Shown here piece by piece: positions 21,476 to 22,299 of a stretch of DNA of 22,299 nt. The stretch covers positions 618,239-640,537 of the forward strand of contig NW_023365779.1 in the NCBI RefSeq assembly GCF_000003815.2. Reading direction: 5' to 3'. The first letter of the stretch is position 1; each line of letters starts with the position of its first letter. Position numbers and translations under genes: made by a program. The notes under the pieces were generated by a model. That model was not told the origin of the DNA. It worked only from the letters and a program-made list of their open reading frames with translations, and ran no database searches. The stretch is from Branchiostoma floridae. Taxonomy: Eukaryota > Chordata > Leptocardii > Amphioxiformes > Branchiostomatidae.

Positions 21476-22030
21476 CTGAACCAGGGGTGGGTACCGGTGT
21501 GACAGCGATCTCGCCCCCCCGGGGGGCGAGATCACTAGCGTTTTCGCCCCCCTTTAGCGTTTTCGTCCCCCCCCCCCGAACATTACTAGTATTCCTCGGA
21601 GGGGTCTTAAGAGCAGCTGGTTACTGCATATTAGGTGCGCTACCTGGTACTATACTGCACCTGGGAGTAACATAGTTGGTGTGTTACCTGGTACCTATAT
21701 GGCACCTTATTACCGTAAGATGTCATACCTTGTTCGGTGCAAACACTACATTGAAAGGACATTTTTTTTGCAGCTGACATGGCAGAGGTGGCATAGAAAA
21801 CAATGCTATTGTGAACGTATAAATCAACACCGTCTATGGCACGGAATACGTCAGCTATATGTTTTCAATTTGTCACAGTATTTTCTTTCTTGTGAAGAAA
21901 ACATTTCCAAAGCACTAAGAAAAACACAATTGAATAATAGTTTCTCATTATAAACACTATCTACGCACAAGTTCATATACCTGTTGCTAAATGCTACAAA
22001 AAACTGGTAAAGTACCAGTCTTAAGAAACA
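21476..22030. other. Downstream intron or intergenic DNA without recognised exon
   Basis: Contains a C/G hairpin and C-runs (21507-21575). TTTTTTTTGCAG at 21761-21772 is a good-looking acceptor, but the following frames (for example LTWQRWHRKQ in phase 0) lack the expected MAM ending with A-I-D-D-I. The rest is AT-rich with no motif. Confidence 0.5.
21507..21533. repeat. Perfect GC hairpin GATCTCGCCCCCC / GGGGGGCGAGATC
   Basis: Two perfect 13-bp arms are separated by one C. It is followed by further C-runs within TAGCGTTTTCG-type repeats (21536-21575). The signal is structural only. Confidence 0.9.
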
Positions 22031-22040
22031 CGGGTAAAAC

Positions 22041-22181
22041 ACCAGTTCCTAAATACTAGAAAAACAGTCATATTGGAGGTGAAGATATCCATAGGGTAGG
22101 TGCATATAACGTACCAGTTTCTAAATACTAGAAAAACAGTCATATTGAAGGTGAAGATACCCCTTGGCCAGGTGCATACAC
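22041..22181. repeat. 72-bp tandem duplication
   Basis: ACCAGTTCCTAAATACTAGA at 22041 and ACCAGTTTCTAAATACTAGA at 22113 start two similar units. Both continue AAAACAGTCATATTG.AGGTGAAGATA and end with AGGTGCATA. A weaker related segment precedes them (about 21985-22035). Confidence 0.9.
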
Positions 22182-22299
22182 CAAAATGTGCATTATTCTA
22201 ATGAATACCTTATTTGCATAATCAATAAAGACATGACATAGTTCTTTTGTGGTCAATTCATAATAGAGACTTCATATTGGAGATATATAGGTTGCTGAG

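Noticed and set aside
21761-21953. Next exon of the MAM gene after TTTTTTTTGCAG
   Set aside because: Phase-0 translation shows no F-x-G or A-I-D-D-I ending and no MAM similarity.

Overview
This is eukaryotic, animal nuclear DNA: long introns with GT/AG junctions, microsatellites, miniature inverted-repeat elements, tRNA-derived SINE pieces and a 100-base assembly gap. No bacterial or viral gene organisation is present. The best organism guess is a lancelet (Branchiostoma). This rests on familiarity with its SINE and MITE types and with amphioxus minisatellites that span exon-intron junctions; it is inference, not proof. Another deuterostome or marine invertebrate is possible.

Layout. Bases 1-6170 hold no gene I can support. 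They carry a pogo-like MITE (913-1090), a CGTACG-rich inverted-repeat element (1755-2092), a small MITE (5083-5218), short tandem repeats and a dense CACGTG cluster (3723-3842). One split gene then runs on the + strand from 6299 to at least 20919. Nine coding exons join in frame to 391 codons: a signal-peptide exon, a complete MAM domain (exons 2-5), a single-exon four-cysteine module resembling a papilin-type YGCC cassette (exon 6), and most of a second MAM domain (exons 7-9). The last exon of MAM2 is not found, so the gene is open at its 3' end. Intron 2 (9261-15163) is 5.9 kb and consists mostly of diverged duplications, SINE/LINE remnants and hairpin elements.

Main observation. From exon 4 onward, seven splice junctions have been tandemly duplicated together with the adjoining half exon. 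Truncated acceptor-half copies lie upstream of exons 6, 8 and 9, and truncated donor-half copies lie downstream of exons 4, 7, 8 and 9. The intact exon is always the innermost copy. The exon 8 donor array is hierarchical: a 36-bp unit carrying a donor-like GAGTAAGT and a small hairpin is nested in larger units that also carry the end of the exon. Several decoy exons carry in-frame stops and would act as poison exons if spliced in.

The gene product is predicted to be secreted or extracellular, with MAM domains suited to protein-protein adhesion. Its partners and exact role cannot be told from the sequence.
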